DNA of 64,000 nt from Actinomycetes bacterium (GCA_029782355.1 JAKOUY010000023.1:248001-312000), one strand, 5' to 3'. Counted from the stretch's first letter, positions 1-8,587 are shown. A program made the numbers and translations. The notes: generated from the sequence alone by a model not told the origin.

Positions 1-507
1 CTCCTCGATCACAGCGCCGATCTCGATGCCGCGGCGCTGTCGGGGACCACGGCGCTGGATCTCGTGGGTGCCGGCATCGACCCCTCCGCCGAGATGGACC
101 TGAGCATGTTCAACGCCGCCTTCACGCCGGCCCGCACCGACTACGACTGGCTGAGCCGCGACGAGGCCGAGGTCGACGCCTACGTCGCCGATCCGCGCTG
201 CGGCTTCGGGCTGAACCCCGCCGGGGTCGGCTCGATGGTCGCCAGGGCCGCCGACTTCGGCGATCCGGCGGCGCTGGCGGCGATCCGCCACGATCTGCCG
301 ATCTACGTGTGCTCCGGCGATGCCGACCCGCTGGCCGGCGGGGGCGATCTCGTCCAGCTCGTCGGCCAGCGGTACCGCGACGCGGGGGTGACCGACGTCG
401 AGGTCAAGCTGTACCCGGGCGGGCGCCACGAGGTGCTCAACGAGACCAACCGCGACGAGGTCACCGCCGACCTGATCGCCTGGCTGGACCGGGTGGTCGG
501 CAGCTGA
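1..507 (+). CDS. Alpha/beta hydrolase, C-terminal part (5' end outside window)
   Basis: The frame is open from base 1, so the gene starts upstream of the window; an internal GTG at 64 is not needed as a start. The visible 168 residues match the C-terminal half of monoacylglycerol-lipase/lysophospholipase-like serine hydrolases (Hydrolase_4 type). The segment with GDADPL supplies the acidic residue of the catalytic triad and the GGRHEVLNE segment supplies the histidine; the nucleophile serine lies outside the window. Probably a cytoplasmic esterase or lipase; substrate unknown. It converges on the sulfatase gene with a 25-bp gap that holds a small hairpin. Confidence 0.85.
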   Translation, partial: LLDHSADLDAAALSGTTALDLVGAGIDPSAEMDLSMFNAAFTPARTDYDWLSRDEAEVDAYVADPRCGFGLNPAGVGSMVARAADFGDPAALAAIRHDLPIYVCSGDADPLAGGGDLVQLVGQRYRDAGVTDVEVKLYPGGRHEVLNETNRDEVTADLIAWLDRVVGS

Positions 508-510
508 CGC

Positions 511-523
511 CGACCATCGGTCG
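511..523. terminator. Small hairpin between convergent genes
   Basis: CGACC-atc-GGTCG forms a 5-bp stem between the ends of the hydrolase and sulfatase genes. There is no T-run, so a role in termination is only suggested by position. Confidence 0.25.
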
Positions 524-532
524 ACGCGCCGT

Positions 533-2815
533 TCAGTCGCCGGCGAAGGCGGCGCGCACCGCGTCGGCGGCGTCGGGGCCGGCGGCCGGATTGCCGCTGC
601 GCATCTCGACGCGGTGCAACGTGCCGGCGAACGGGAACGGGCAGGTGTAGTCGGCGCTGACGCTCAGGCCCTGATCGCGGCCGACGAACATCCCCAGCCC
701 GGACGTCGACAGGTTCGGCAGGAACAGCACCGCCGGCTGGGGGGCCTCGGCGACGTCGGCGCCGTCCACCGACAGCACCACCCGGGCAGCCCGCCCAGGC
801 TCGTAGCGCAGGCCGAGGGTGTGCGCCCCGGCGCGCAGCGGCTCGCCGGCCACCCGGACGGTCGCGCCGAACAGGGCGAAGGTGGCCACCGGGGCGCCGT
901 CGAGGAGGTACCAGGCCCAGCCGCCGTGGTGGTCGCCGATCGCCGTGATCACGCCACCGGCACCCTCGCCGATCTCGACCTCGGCGGTCATCGAGAACCC
1001 GCCGAAGGTCACCGGCAGCTGGCTCTCGACCACGGCCGAGCCACCGGGGCGCAGCACCACGGAGTCGGGCGGGGCCAGCTCGCCGGGGTGCAGGTGGGCC
1101 AGCGAGGCGGGGAACTCGTAGAGCGGCAGGACCTGGTTGCGTCCGGCCTCGGCCCACCACAGCCGCTCCAGCTCGGCCACCTTCCCCGGCTGCTCGGCGG
1201 CCAGATCGTGGGCCTCGGAGAAGTCGGCGTCGAGGTCGTACAGCGACCACCGATCCGTGTCGAAGTCGTGGCTGCCGACGATGAACGACCGCTCGTCGAA
1301 CTGGTTGGCGACGTGATCGGTCACCGCCTTCCAGCCGTCGTGGTAGATGGCCCGCGACCCGCACATCTCGAAGTACTGGACATGGCGGTGAGCGCCGGCG
1401 TCGGGATCGGTGAAGCTGGTCAGCATGGAGCGCCCGTCGACGGGCTGCTGGGTGACCCCGTCGACCGAGTCCGGCGGAGCGATGCCCAGCGCGTCCAGCA
1501 CGGTCGGGTACAGGTCGATGGCGTGGCAGAACTGCTGGCGGATCGCACCGTGGTCGGTGATCCGCGCCGGCCAGCGGATCATCAGCGGGGTCCGCACCCC
1601 GCCCAGCCAGGCGTAGCGCTTCCACAGCTTGAACGGCGTGTTGCCGGCCCACGCCCAGCCGGAGGGGTAGTGGTTGTAGGAGTCGTGGGTGCCGATGACG
1701 TCGAGGCGCTGGACCATTTCGCTGACCGGCTGGCGCACGCCCATCCACGCCGCGGCCTCGTTGTTCGTCCCGTCCCGGCCGCCCTCGGCGCTGGCCCCGT
1801 TGTCCGACAGCACCATCACCAACGTGTCGTCGCTGAGGCCGCCCCGGTCGAGGTGGTCGAACAGCCGGCCGAGATGGTGGTCGGTGTGGGTGACGAACCC
1901 GGCGAACACCTCCATGTAGCGGGCGTAGAGGCGCCGTTCGTCGGTGGACAGCGACGACCACTCGGGCACCCATGGCGGACGCTCGGTGAGCTCGGTCCCA
2001 GCCGGCACGATGCCCTCGGCCAGCTGGCGATCGAAGGCCCGCTGCCGGAAGGCCTCCCATCCGTCGTCGAATGCCCCGTGGTAGGGCGCGACCCACTCCT
2101 CGGTGACGTGGTGTGGGGCATGGGCCGCTCCCGGAGCGAGGTAGCAGAAGAACGGCTTGCGCCCGGCGCTGGCCTGCTGCTGGTCCTGGATCATCCGGAT
2201 CGCCTCGTCGACGAGATCCTCGGTGAGGTGGTAGCCCTGCTGTGGGGTGCGCGGCGGGGCGACCGGCGTGTTGTCGCGGACCAGCTGCGGCGCCCACTGG
2301 CTGGTCTCGGCCCCGAGGAAGCCGTAGTAGCGCTCGAACCCCAACCCGAGCGGCCATCTGCGAAACGGCCCCGCCGCCGAGTACTCGCCGCGGGCGGTGA
2401 GGTGCCACTTGCCCACGGCCATGGTGTTGTAGCCGTGGTCGGTCAGCACCCGAGCCATGGTCGCCGCCGAGCGGGGGATCCGCCCGGTGTAGCCGGGGAA
2501 GCCCAGCACGGTCTCCTGGGTCACGCCCATGCCGACGGCGTGATGGTTGCGCCCGGTGAGCAGCGCGGCCCGGGTCGACGAGCAGATCGAGGTGACGTGG
2601 AAGCGCCGGTAGCGCAGCCCGCCGGCGGCGAGGCGGTCGATGTTCGGGGTGCGGATCAGCCCGCCGAAGGCACCGAGCTGGGCGAAGCCGACGTCGTCGA
2701 GCACCACGATCAGCACGTTGGGTGCACCCGCCGGCGGCGCCGGATACGGCACGAACCGGGCCTCGGAGTCGGCCAGTCGGGCGGCCAGTCGGGGGGCGGT
2801 GGGCGGCGGCGTCAT
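533..2815 (-). CDS. Arylsulfatase, type I sulfatase family
   Basis: A 760-aa sulfatase that hydrolyses sulfate esters. The N-terminal alkaline-phosphatase-like fold is shown by the metal-site motif VLDDVG near residue 40 and the signature around Cys78, followed by LLTGRNHH. The signature reads C-S-S-T-R; the family norm is C-x-P(or A)-x-R, where the Cys (or Ser) is oxidised to formylglycine. A second metal motif, SDNGAS, lies mid-protein, and the C-terminal ~150 residues look like a beta-sandwich of the kind found in this sulfatase group. No clear signal peptide, so export is unproven. The start at 2815 was chosen because TACCGT (2824-2829 on the opposite strand) ends 8 nt upstream and the domain begins soon after; a longer open frame to 2929 adds only low-complexity sequence. 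Confidence 0.93.
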   Translation of the reverse strand: MTPPPTAPRLAARLADSEARFVPYPAPPAGAPNVLIVVLDDVGFAQLGAFGGLIRTPNIDRLAAGGLRYRRFHVTSICSSTRAALLTGRNHHAVGMGVTQETVLGFPGYTGRIPRSAATMARVLTDHGYNTMAVGKWHLTARGEYSAAGPFRRWPLGLGFERYYGFLGAETSQWAPQLVRDNTPVAPPRTPQQGYHLTEDLVDEAIRMIQDQQQASAGRKPFFCYLAPGAAHAPHHVTEEWVAPYHGAFDDGWEAFRQRAFDRQLAEGIVPAGTELTERPPWVPEWSSLSTDERRLYARYMEVFAGFVTHTDHHLGRLFDHLDRGGLSDDTLVMVLSDNGASAEGGRDGTNNEAAAWMGVRQPVSEMVQRLDVIGTHDSYNHYPSGWAWAGNTPFKLWKRYAWLGGVRTPLMIRWPARITDHGAIRQQFCHAIDLYPTVLDALGIAPPDSVDGVTQQPVDGRSMLTSFTDPDAGAHRHVQYFEMCGSRAIYHDGWKAVTDHVANQFDERSFIVGSHDFDTDRWSLYDLDADFSEAHDLAAEQPGKVAELERLWWAEAGRNQVLPLYEFPASLAHLHPGELAPPDSVVLRPGGSAVVESQLPVTFGGFSMTAEVEIGEGAGGVITAIGDHHGGWAWYLLDGAPVATFALFGATVRVAGEPLRAGAHTLGLRYEPGRAARVVLSVDGADVAEAPQPAVLFLPNLSTSGLGMFVGRDQGLSVSADYTCPFPFAGTLHRVEMRSGNPAAGPDAADAVRAAFAGD

Positions 2816-2823
2816 GGGCGCCC

Positions 2824-2829
2824 ACGGTA
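2824..2829 (-). promoter_or_regulatory. -10 box of sulfatase gene
   Basis: TACCGT on the minus strand ends 8 nt before the ATG at 2815, implying a leaderless transcript. Confidence 0.5.
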
Positions 2830-2877
2830 TCCAGGGCGGCGCGGCGCGCCGGTAGCGGGGCGGTGACGCGAGCCCGG

Positions 2878-3663
2878 CTACATCGCCAGGCGGTCGAGCA
2901 GTCCGGGCGGGCCGGTGCGCACGTACCACTCATAGCCGTAGACCGCGGCGAAGGTGGCCGGGTCCAGCCCGAGGACGGCTGAGTCCGGCGGGATCTGGCT
3001 GGCGTGGGCGGCCATCGCCGCTCGCTTGGTGGCGAGGTGGGCGGTGACGTCGATGGTGGTGGTGAGCAACACCGTGGGCACACCGGTGGGGGCTGGCTCG
3101 GGCAGCGACAGGGCGGCGAGGCTGACCAGGTGGGTCTCGACGAAGTGCAGGTACTCGCGGTCGACGGTGGCCTCGTAGACGGTGGCGATCCCGGCGAGCT
3201 CGGCGGCGCGCCGTCCGATGCGGTGCACGGCGAGGTGGTCGGCGTGGCCGTAGATCCCACCCTCGTCGTCGTGCACCAGGGCGCCAGCTCGCTCGTCGGC
3301 CAGGATCGCCGCCAGCCGGCGCGCCGCGGTCTCGACGTCGGCCAGGGCGAAGCTGTCGACGGCCAGTGGCTCGCCCGGCGCGGCGATCCCCGAATCGCGG
3401 TACCCGAGGAACTCGACCCGGGCAACGCCGAGGTGGGCGCAGGCGGCGCGGGTCTCGGCGGCACGATGCCGGCCGAGCGAGGCGGTCCCGTCCACCGGTG
3501 TGCCACCTTCGCCGCCCGTTGCCACCACGACCACGACGTGGTGCCCCTGCGTGGCCAGCGCGGCGATGGTCCCGCCGGTGAAGATCGCCTCGTCGTCGGG
3601 GTGGGCGTGGAAGAACACGACCGACTCCCGGGTCGGTCGGTCGACGGACGCAGCCGCGGTCAC
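2878..3663 (-). CDS. PIG-L family deacetylase (LmbE-like, zinc-dependent)
   Basis: A 261-aa LmbE/PIG-L fold protein. The N-terminal AHPDDE motif (about residues 18-23) and the later HADHLAVH segment are the zinc-binding motifs of the family, which removes acetyl groups from N-acetylglucosaminyl conjugates or cleaves mycothiol conjugates (MshB and Mca are relatives). The exact substrate cannot be told from sequence, and this copy is not Mca (a better Mca lies at 34865). The GTG start at 3663 gives a normal N-terminus; it sits 20 nt behind the stop of the F420 oxidoreductase, so the gene is probably the third cistron of the SDR-oxidoreductase operon. Confidence 0.88.
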   Translation of the reverse strand: MTAAASVDRPTRESVVFFHAHPDDEAIFTGGTIAALATQGHHVVVVVATGGEGGTPVDGTASLGRHRAAETRAACAHLGVARVEFLGYRDSGIAAPGEPLAVDSFALADVETAARRLAAILADERAGALVHDDEGGIYGHADHLAVHRIGRRAAELAGIATVYEATVDREYLHFVETHLVSLAALSLPEPAPTGVPTVLLTTTIDVTAHLATKRAAMAAHASQIPPDSAVLGLDPATFAAVYGYEWYVRTGPPGLLDRLAM

Positions 3664-3683
3664 GTCCGCTCGTTCGCGATTGC

Positions 3684-4631
3684 TCAGGACAGCAGCGGGG
3701 CGACCCGCTCGGCGATCAGGTCGAGGTGGTCGAGGTCGTCGAGGTCGAGGATCTGCAGATAGATCCGCCGGGCACCGGCCTCGCTCCAGCGACGGAGGGT
3801 GGCGGCGACCTCGTCGACGGTCCCGGCCGCGCCGTTGGCCCGCAATTCGTCGGGTTGGCGGCCGATGGCCGCGGCCCGCCGCCCGACCTCGGCCTCGGTC
3901 TCGCCGGCACACACCACCAGCGCCGCACTGGGCAGCGGCGGGTCGGATCGGCCGATGGCCGCGCAGGCTGCGTCGACGCGCTCCACGGCGGTGACGAACT
4001 CCTCCACACCGGCGAACGGGAGGTTGAACTCGGCGGCGTAGGTGGCGGCCAGCTGCGGGGTGCGCCGCTGGCCGCGCCCGCCGAGCACGATAGGCAGCGG
4101 CTGCTGAACGGGCTTGGGCAGGCCCGGCGAGTCGACCACGCCGTGGGCCCGGCCGCGGTAGGTGAACGTCTCGCCGGGCGGGGTCGACCACAGCCCGCGC
4201 AGGATCGCCAGCTGGTCGGTCAGCATGTCGAAGCGTTCACCCGTCGACGGGAAGGCGAAGCCGTAGGCCAGGTGCTCGGCCTCGAACCAGCCGGCACCGA
4301 GGCCCAGTTCGACCCGCCCCCCACTCATCTGATCGACCTGGGCGGCGCTGATGGCCAGCAGGCCCGGGCTGCGGAAGGTGACCGGCGAGACGAGGGTGCC
4401 GAGGCGGATCGTCGAGGTGTCCCGGGCCAGGCCGGCCAGGGTGATCCAGGCGTCGGTCGGCCCGGGCAGACCGTCGTGGTCGCCCATCACCAGGTAGTGG
4501 TCGCTGCGGAAGAAGGCTCCGAACCCCAGCGACTCGGCCCGCCGAGCCACCGCCAGCAAGGTGTCGTAGGTGGCACCCTGCTGGGGCTCGGTGAAGATCC
4601 GCAGGTCGGTGAGGGAGATCAACGGTTGCAC
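3684..4631 (-). CDS. LLM class F420-dependent oxidoreductase
   Basis: A 315-aa luciferase-like (bacterial TIM-barrel) oxidoreductase. The pattern from the N-terminus through FRSDHY, the LGTLVSPVTFRSPGLLA segment and the ELGLGAGWFEAEH segment is typical of actinobacterial enzymes that use reduced F420 rather than FMN. The substrate is unknown. The GTG start at 4631 overlaps the end of the upstream SDR gene by 13 nt, indicating translational coupling; the pairing of an F420 enzyme with a mycofactocin-type SDR suggests stepwise redox of one organic substrate. Confidence 0.92.
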   Translation of the reverse strand: MQPLISLTDLRIFTEPQQGATYDTLLAVARRAESLGFGAFFRSDHYLVMGDHDGLPGPTDAWITLAGLARDTSTIRLGTLVSPVTFRSPGLLAISAAQVDQMSGGRVELGLGAGWFEAEHLAYGFAFPSTGERFDMLTDQLAILRGLWSTPPGETFTYRGRAHGVVDSPGLPKPVQQPLPIVLGGRGQRRTPQLAATYAAEFNLPFAGVEEFVTAVERVDAACAAIGRSDPPLPSAALVVCAGETEAEVGRRAAAIGRQPDELRANGAAGTVDEVAATLRRWSEAGARRIYLQILDLDDLDHLDLIAERVAPLLS

Positions 4632-5431
4632 GTCCCGGCGTCGACCTTCATCTGCAGGCCGGTGACGCAGCGCGACTCGTCGCTGGCCAGGTAGATGATC
4701 GCGTTCGACGTCTCGTCGGGGACCATCATCTCGTAGGGCAGGGTGTTCATGAACACCGGGCCCATCGTGGCGGCGTGCTTGCCGATGATGGTCATCAGCC
4801 CGGGTGCCTCGCCCATCGGCGTGAGGATGCCGGCCGGGTGCAGGGTGTTGACCCGGATGCGGTGCTGACCGAGTTCGTTGGCCAAGCCGTTGGCCAGGCC
4901 GACCACGCCGTGCTTGGCGGCGGTGTAGCCGGGGGTGAACGGTTGTCCCTTGAGCCCGGCCGAGGAGCTGACCAGGATGACCGAGCCCCCGTTGCCGGCC
5001 CGGATCATGTGCGGGATCGTCGCCTTGCAGGTGTTGAAGACGCCGGTGAGGCAGACGTCGATGCAGGCCTGGAACTGCTCGAGGGTGTAGTCCTCGAACT
5101 CGGCGTAGTTGAGGATCCCGGCGTTGGCCACGACCACGTCGAGCTTGCCCAGTTCGGCGACGGCCTCGTCGGCCAGCTCGCCGAGCGCGCCCGGATCGCG
5201 CACGTCGGCCGGGCGGGCGATGATCCGGGTGTCGCTGCGCACCGCCTTGACCGCGGCCAGGGTGTCCTGCAGGTCCTCCGGCGTCGAGGGCCGGATCATG
5301 TTCTCCGGCACCGCCGCGCAGATGTCGGAGAGCACCAGGTCGGCGCCTTCCTGCGCCAGGCGCACGGCGTGATTGCGGCCCTGGCCGCGTGCCGCACCGG
5401 TGATGAAGGCCACCTTGCCCTGCAGTCGCAT
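4619..5431 (-). CDS. Mycofactocin-type SDR family oxidoreductase
   Basis: A 270-aa short-chain dehydrogenase. TGAARGQG near residues 11-18 is the NAD-binding glycine motif and Y-T-A-A-K the catalytic Tyr/Lys. The insertion after the second strand (DICAAVPENM...TPEDLQDTL) is the hallmark of the SDR group that holds its NAD and depends on mycofactocin for reoxidation. First gene of an operon with the F420 oxidoreductase and PIG-L deacetylase. Start at 5431 is fixed by an AAGGAG ribosome site (5438-5443) 6 nt away. The leader contains seven copies of a 4-bp repeat directly upstream of that site, which could influence expression. Confidence 0.93.
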   Translation of the reverse strand: MRLQGKVAFITGAARGQGRNHAVRLAQEGADLVLSDICAAVPENMIRPSTPEDLQDTLAAVKAVRSDTRIIARPADVRDPGALGELADEAVAELGKLDVVVANAGILNYAEFEDYTLEQFQACIDVCLTGVFNTCKATIPHMIRAGNGGSVILVSSSAGLKGQPFTPGYTAAKHGVVGLANGLANELGQHRIRVNTLHPAGILTPMGEAPGLMTIIGKHAATMGPVFMNTLPYEMMVPDETSNAIIYLASDESRCVTGLQMKVDAGTCNR

Positions 5432-5444
5432 GGAACGCTCCTTG

Positions 5445-5472
5445 TCGGTCGGTCGGTCGGTCGGTCGGTCGG
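5445..5472. repeat. (TCGG)7 tetranucleotide repeat in SDR leader
   Basis: Seven perfect TCGG units (CCGA in the mRNA) lie between the putative -10 box at 5498-5503 and the AAGGAG ribosome site at 5438-5443. Such repeats change length by slipped-strand mispairing; here a change would alter the 5' UTR, not a reading frame. Confidence 0.95.
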
Positions 5473-5497
5473 TGGTTCGGCCGTGATCGTCGCGCCG

Positions 5498-5503
5498 AGA
5501 CTA
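5498..5503 (-). promoter_or_regulatory. -10 box upstream of SDR operon
   Basis: TAGTCT on the minus strand, about 66 nt before the SDR start. Unlike most genes here this transcript would have a real leader, consistent with its clear Shine-Dalgarno site. Confidence 0.4.
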
Positions 5504-5529
5504 CGCAGCGACGCTGGGGAGCGGGCGAG

Positions 5530-7332
5530 TCAGCGGCGTGGTCCCCGCCCGCTGGGGCCGGCCGGGCGCGCCGGCCGTTCCGGGCGATGCTCGACGTACC
5601 GGCGCACCGTGGCCTTGCGGCCGCGGATCACGGTCTGACGCAGGGCGGCGAGGACCTCGTCCACCGCCGCCGGGGGCACCCCGACGATGGCGAACTTCGG
5701 GCCGATCTTGATCGGGCCGATCTGCTTGCCGGACAGGCCGGTCTCGTTGGCGATGGCGCCGACCAGATCGCCCGGGGAGATGCCGGCGTCACGGCCCAGT
5801 CCGACGAACACCCGGGCCCGCTCGCCGTCGTCGCGCCCGGTGTGCCGACCGGCGTCGCGGGCGTGGTCGCCGCCGCGCCGGTCCCGCCCCGTGCCGCGGC
5901 GGTCGTCGCGGTCGCGCTCGGGACGCGGCGGTCGAGCGGCATCGGGGATCTCCACCTCGTCGGACACGTTGCCGGCGGCGCGGTGGTACAGCGCCACGGC
6001 GGCGCGGGCCACGTCGGCGAGGTCGAACTCGCCGGCCAACTCGTCGATCAGGTCACCGAAGGACTCGTCGTCGCCGGCGGTCAGCGCCTCGCGCAGCGCG
6101 TCGGCGGTCAGCTCTTGCTGGCGGGCGCGCAGCTGGGCCACCGAGGGGACGGTGCCGGGGGCGATGGTCAGCCGGGCGATCCGCTCGATGTTGGCCAGCA
6201 GTCGCTGCTCGCGGGGTTCTGCGAGGGTGATGGCCGTCCCCGAACGTCCGGCGCGCCCCACCCGACCGACGCGGTGGACGTAGATCTCCGGCGACGACGG
6301 GGTGTCGAAGTTGACGACATGGGTGAGCTGGTCGAGGTCGAGGCCACGGGCGGCGACATCGGTGGCGATCAGCAACTCGGCCGTGCCGGCGCGCATCCGG
6401 CCCATCACCCGGTCGCGCTGCTCCTGGTCCATCCCGCCGTGCAGCGCCTCGGCGCGGTAGCCGCGACCGTTGAGCGTCTCGGTGAGCTGGTCGACCTCGG
6501 TGCGCGTCCGGCAGAAGACGATGGTGGCCGCCGGGGCCTCGACGTCGAGGATCCGCCCGAGGGCCGCGGCCTTGTGCGGGCGGGCGACGACGTAGGCGGT
6601 GTGGGTCACCTGCGCCGACTCGGCGGTGGCCGCCGGGCGCTGGATGCGGATGTGCTCGGGGTCGCGCAGGTGGGCGTTGGCGATCGAGGCGATCCGCGGC
6701 GGCATCGTCGCCGAGAACAGCACGGTCTGGTGCGGTTGGGGGACCGCATCGAGCAACGTCTCGATGTCCTCGGCGAAGCCCATGTCGAGCATCTCGTCGG
6801 CCTCGTCGAGCACGACGTGGCGGACCCCGGTGAGGTCGATCGAGCCGCGCTGCAGGTGGTCGATGGCTCGCCCCGGGGTGGCCACGACGACGTCCACGCC
6901 ACGCTCCAGCGCCTTCAGCTGGCGGTAGATCGGCTGGCCGCCGTACACCGGCACGACCTGGGCGCCGACGCCGCGGCCGTAGCGGTACATCGCCTCGCAC
7001 ACCTGCATGGCCAGCTCGCGGGTGGGCACCAGCACCAGGGCCATCGGCCCGCCATGACGGCCGCCGCGCTCGCCGCCCGCACTGCCGGCCAGTCCGGCGA
7101 CGATGGGCAGGGCGAAGGCCGCCGTCTTCCCCGTCCCGGTGGCGGCCTGGCCGAGGACGTCGCGCCCGGCCAGCATCGCCGGGATGGCCGCCTCCTGGAT
7201 GGGCGTCGGTTCCTCGTAGCCGAGCTCGGCCAGCGTGGTGATCACCGCCGCCGGAAGCCCGAGGTCGGCGAACCCGGCCGGATCGGTCGAGGCACGGTCG
7301 GCGGGCGGGTCGGCGGACGAGGCGGCGGTCAT
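5530..7332 (-). CDS. deaD: DEAD-box ATP-dependent RNA helicase with DbpA-type RNA-binding domain
   Basis: A 600-aa RNA helicase that unwinds structured RNA, probably in ribosome assembly and cold adaptation. Visible motifs in order: Q-motif PTPIQ (~43-47), motif I AATGTGKT (63-70), DEAD in VLDEADEMLDMG, SAT, and motif VI HRVGRVGRAGRSG. After a basic, Arg/Asp/Gly-rich linker the last ~80 residues form the RRM-like fold of the DbpA/CsdA C-terminus (RVFVGLGRDAGISPGDLVG...). Start ATG at 7332 is where the helicase homology begins; TACCCT lies 11 nt upstream. Divergent from the membrane-protein gene at 7390. Confidence 0.95.
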   Translation of the reverse strand: MTAASSADPPADRASTDPAGFADLGLPAAVITTLAELGYEEPTPIQEAAIPAMLAGRDVLGQAATGTGKTAAFALPIVAGLAGSAGGERGGRHGGPMALVLVPTRELAMQVCEAMYRYGRGVGAQVVPVYGGQPIYRQLKALERGVDVVVATPGRAIDHLQRGSIDLTGVRHVVLDEADEMLDMGFAEDIETLLDAVPQPHQTVLFSATMPPRIASIANAHLRDPEHIRIQRPAATAESAQVTHTAYVVARPHKAAALGRILDVEAPAATIVFCRTRTEVDQLTETLNGRGYRAEALHGGMDQEQRDRVMGRMRAGTAELLIATDVAARGLDLDQLTHVVNFDTPSSPEIYVHRVGRVGRAGRSGTAITLAEPREQRLLANIERIARLTIAPGTVPSVAQLRARQQELTADALREALTAGDDESFGDLIDELAGEFDLADVARAAVALYHRAAGNVSDEVEIPDAARPPRPERDRDDRRGTGRDRRGGDHARDAGRHTGRDDGERARVFVGLGRDAGISPGDLVGAIANETGLSGKQIGPIKIGPKFAIVGVPPAAVDEVLAALRQTVIRGRKATVRRYVEHRPERPARPAGPSGRGPRR

Positions 7333-7375
7333 AGCGACGTTCCAGGGTATCCCCGGCAACGGCCGCCCGGCTGGG

Positions 7376-7381
7376 TAGCGT
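7376..7381 (+). promoter_or_regulatory. -10 box, leaderless start at 7390
   Basis: TAGCGT ends 8 nt before the GTG at 7390; there is no Shine-Dalgarno sequence, so this box decides the start. Confidence 0.5.
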
Positions 7382-7389
7382 GCCGCGCC

Positions 7390-8574
7390 GTGCACGACCC
7401 CGCCGACCGGCCCGACACCGGGCCCGACCCGGGGACGGACAGCGGGTTCGGCGGCGCGACGGGCGGAGACGGCCCGGCCGAGCACGACGGGCCGTTGACG
7501 ACGGCCGACGAGCGGGCGGCGATGCGCGCCTTCCTGCAGCGATGCGAGGTCCGCCTGTCCACCATGCACCGCACCGCCACGGCCCTCCTGTCCGGCGCCG
7601 GCATCCTCGTGCTCCTGCCGGCGGTCGAGCGCGACTCGGTGCTGTCGGTGCTGCGCGCCCTGCTGGTCGGACCGCTGCGCTGGTCCCGGGTGCTGCTGGC
7701 CCTCGGCGTGATCACGTCGATCGTCCTGGCGCTGGTCGTGCTGTGGTACGTGCTCGTCGAGCTGACCCGCTTCTACTTCCACGCCAACCACGTCGAGCAT
7801 GCCGAGGGCACGTCGTTCACCCCGCGGTTCACGCTCACCAGCCTGCGATTGCCGAGCGACGAGCTCGGCGCGCCGGCCGGCGCCGACTACGACCAGGCCC
7901 ACACCGCGGCGCACAACGTCCGCCTGCTGGTCCCGGCCAACCCCCGCGCCCGCCAGCGGATCGACCGCCAACTCGCGGCCTATCCCACGTTGCTGGAAGC
8001 CGGACGGGCCAACAGCGATCTGGCCCGCGCCGAGGGCCTGTTCGAGCTGGCCGCGGCCCGCCGGCGGACGCTCATCGACGAGGTCGCCAAGGTCGAGTAC
8101 GGCATGGCCCGGCACATGCTCCGCCTGCAGGTCATCGTCCTGCGCTACGTCAAGGCGCTGCTCGTGGTCATCACCACGGCGCTGTCCACCTTCGCCTGCG
8201 CCGCGGCGATCAACAGCGCCACGGTGGCCTCGGCCCCCGACCAGCGCTGGATCGCCGGGGCCCTGTTGGCCTGGGCCCCGCTGGCGATGTTCACCGTGTC
8301 GGCGCCGGTGCTGTGGCTGGAGACCCTGCTGCGCAGCGAGGGCGCCGGGCACACCGCCCTGCGCCGTGACCGCGAGCTGGTCCGCCTGGAGGACACCACG
8401 GCCAAGATCGCCACGGTCACGTGGGGTGGGGCGGTGGTGGCCATGATCGTGCTGCTCGTGCACCATCCGGTGACCACCGCCGGGCGGGTGGCCTGCCTGG
8501 TCACGCTGTCGGTGTCGGCGCTGAGCTGCGGGCTGCTGGCGGTGCGCCGCTGGCGGGCGACCCGCCTCGACTGA
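7390..8574 (+). CDS. Predicted six-helix membrane protein of unknown function
   Basis: A 394-aa protein I cannot assign to a named family. The first ~40 residues are Asp/Gly/Pro-rich and probably cytoplasmic. Hydrophobic segments lie at about 62-80, 102-127, 255-278, 288-310, 345-358 and 365-385, giving a 2+4 arrangement around a ~125-residue hydrophilic domain (130-255) rich in Arg, Glu and Ala that looks helical. The loop after helix 2 carries a His cluster (HANHVEH). Start GTG at 7390 follows from the TAGCGT box; the frame is open far upstream but that part overlaps the helicase antisense. It stands alone and converges on prfC. It could be a membrane sensor or effector, but nothing in the sequence proves this. 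Confidence 0.75.
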   Translation: MHDPADRPDTGPDPGTDSGFGGATGGDGPAEHDGPLTTADERAAMRAFLQRCEVRLSTMHRTATALLSGAGILVLLPAVERDSVLSVLRALLVGPLRWSRVLLALGVITSIVLALVVLWYVLVELTRFYFHANHVEHAEGTSFTPRFTLTSLRLPSDELGAPAGADYDQAHTAAHNVRLLVPANPRARQRIDRQLAAYPTLLEAGRANSDLARAEGLFELAAARRRTLIDEVAKVEYGMARHMLRLQVIVLRYVKALLVVITTALSTFACAAAINSATVASAPDQRWIAGALLAWAPLAMFTVSAPVLWLETLLRSEGAGHTALRRDRELVRLEDTTAKIATVTWGGAVVAMIVLLVHHPVTTAGRVACLVTLSVSALSCGLLAVRRWRATRLD

Positions 8575-8587
8575 GCGCCCGGCGGCC

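Noticed and set aside
614-2866. Plus-strand open frame of 750 codons
   Set aside because: Antisense shadow of the sulfatase gene, with compositional bias and no domain.
303-3506. Long open frame of over 1000 codons on the minus strand
   Set aside because: It lies in another frame across the sulfatase and PIG-L genes, is almost wholly Arg/Pro/Ala/Gly and is an artefact of high GC.
5587-7389. N-terminal extension of the membrane protein gene across the helicase
   Set aside because: The extension is antisense to the helicase and of low complexity; the real start is the GTG at 7390 after a TAGCGT box.
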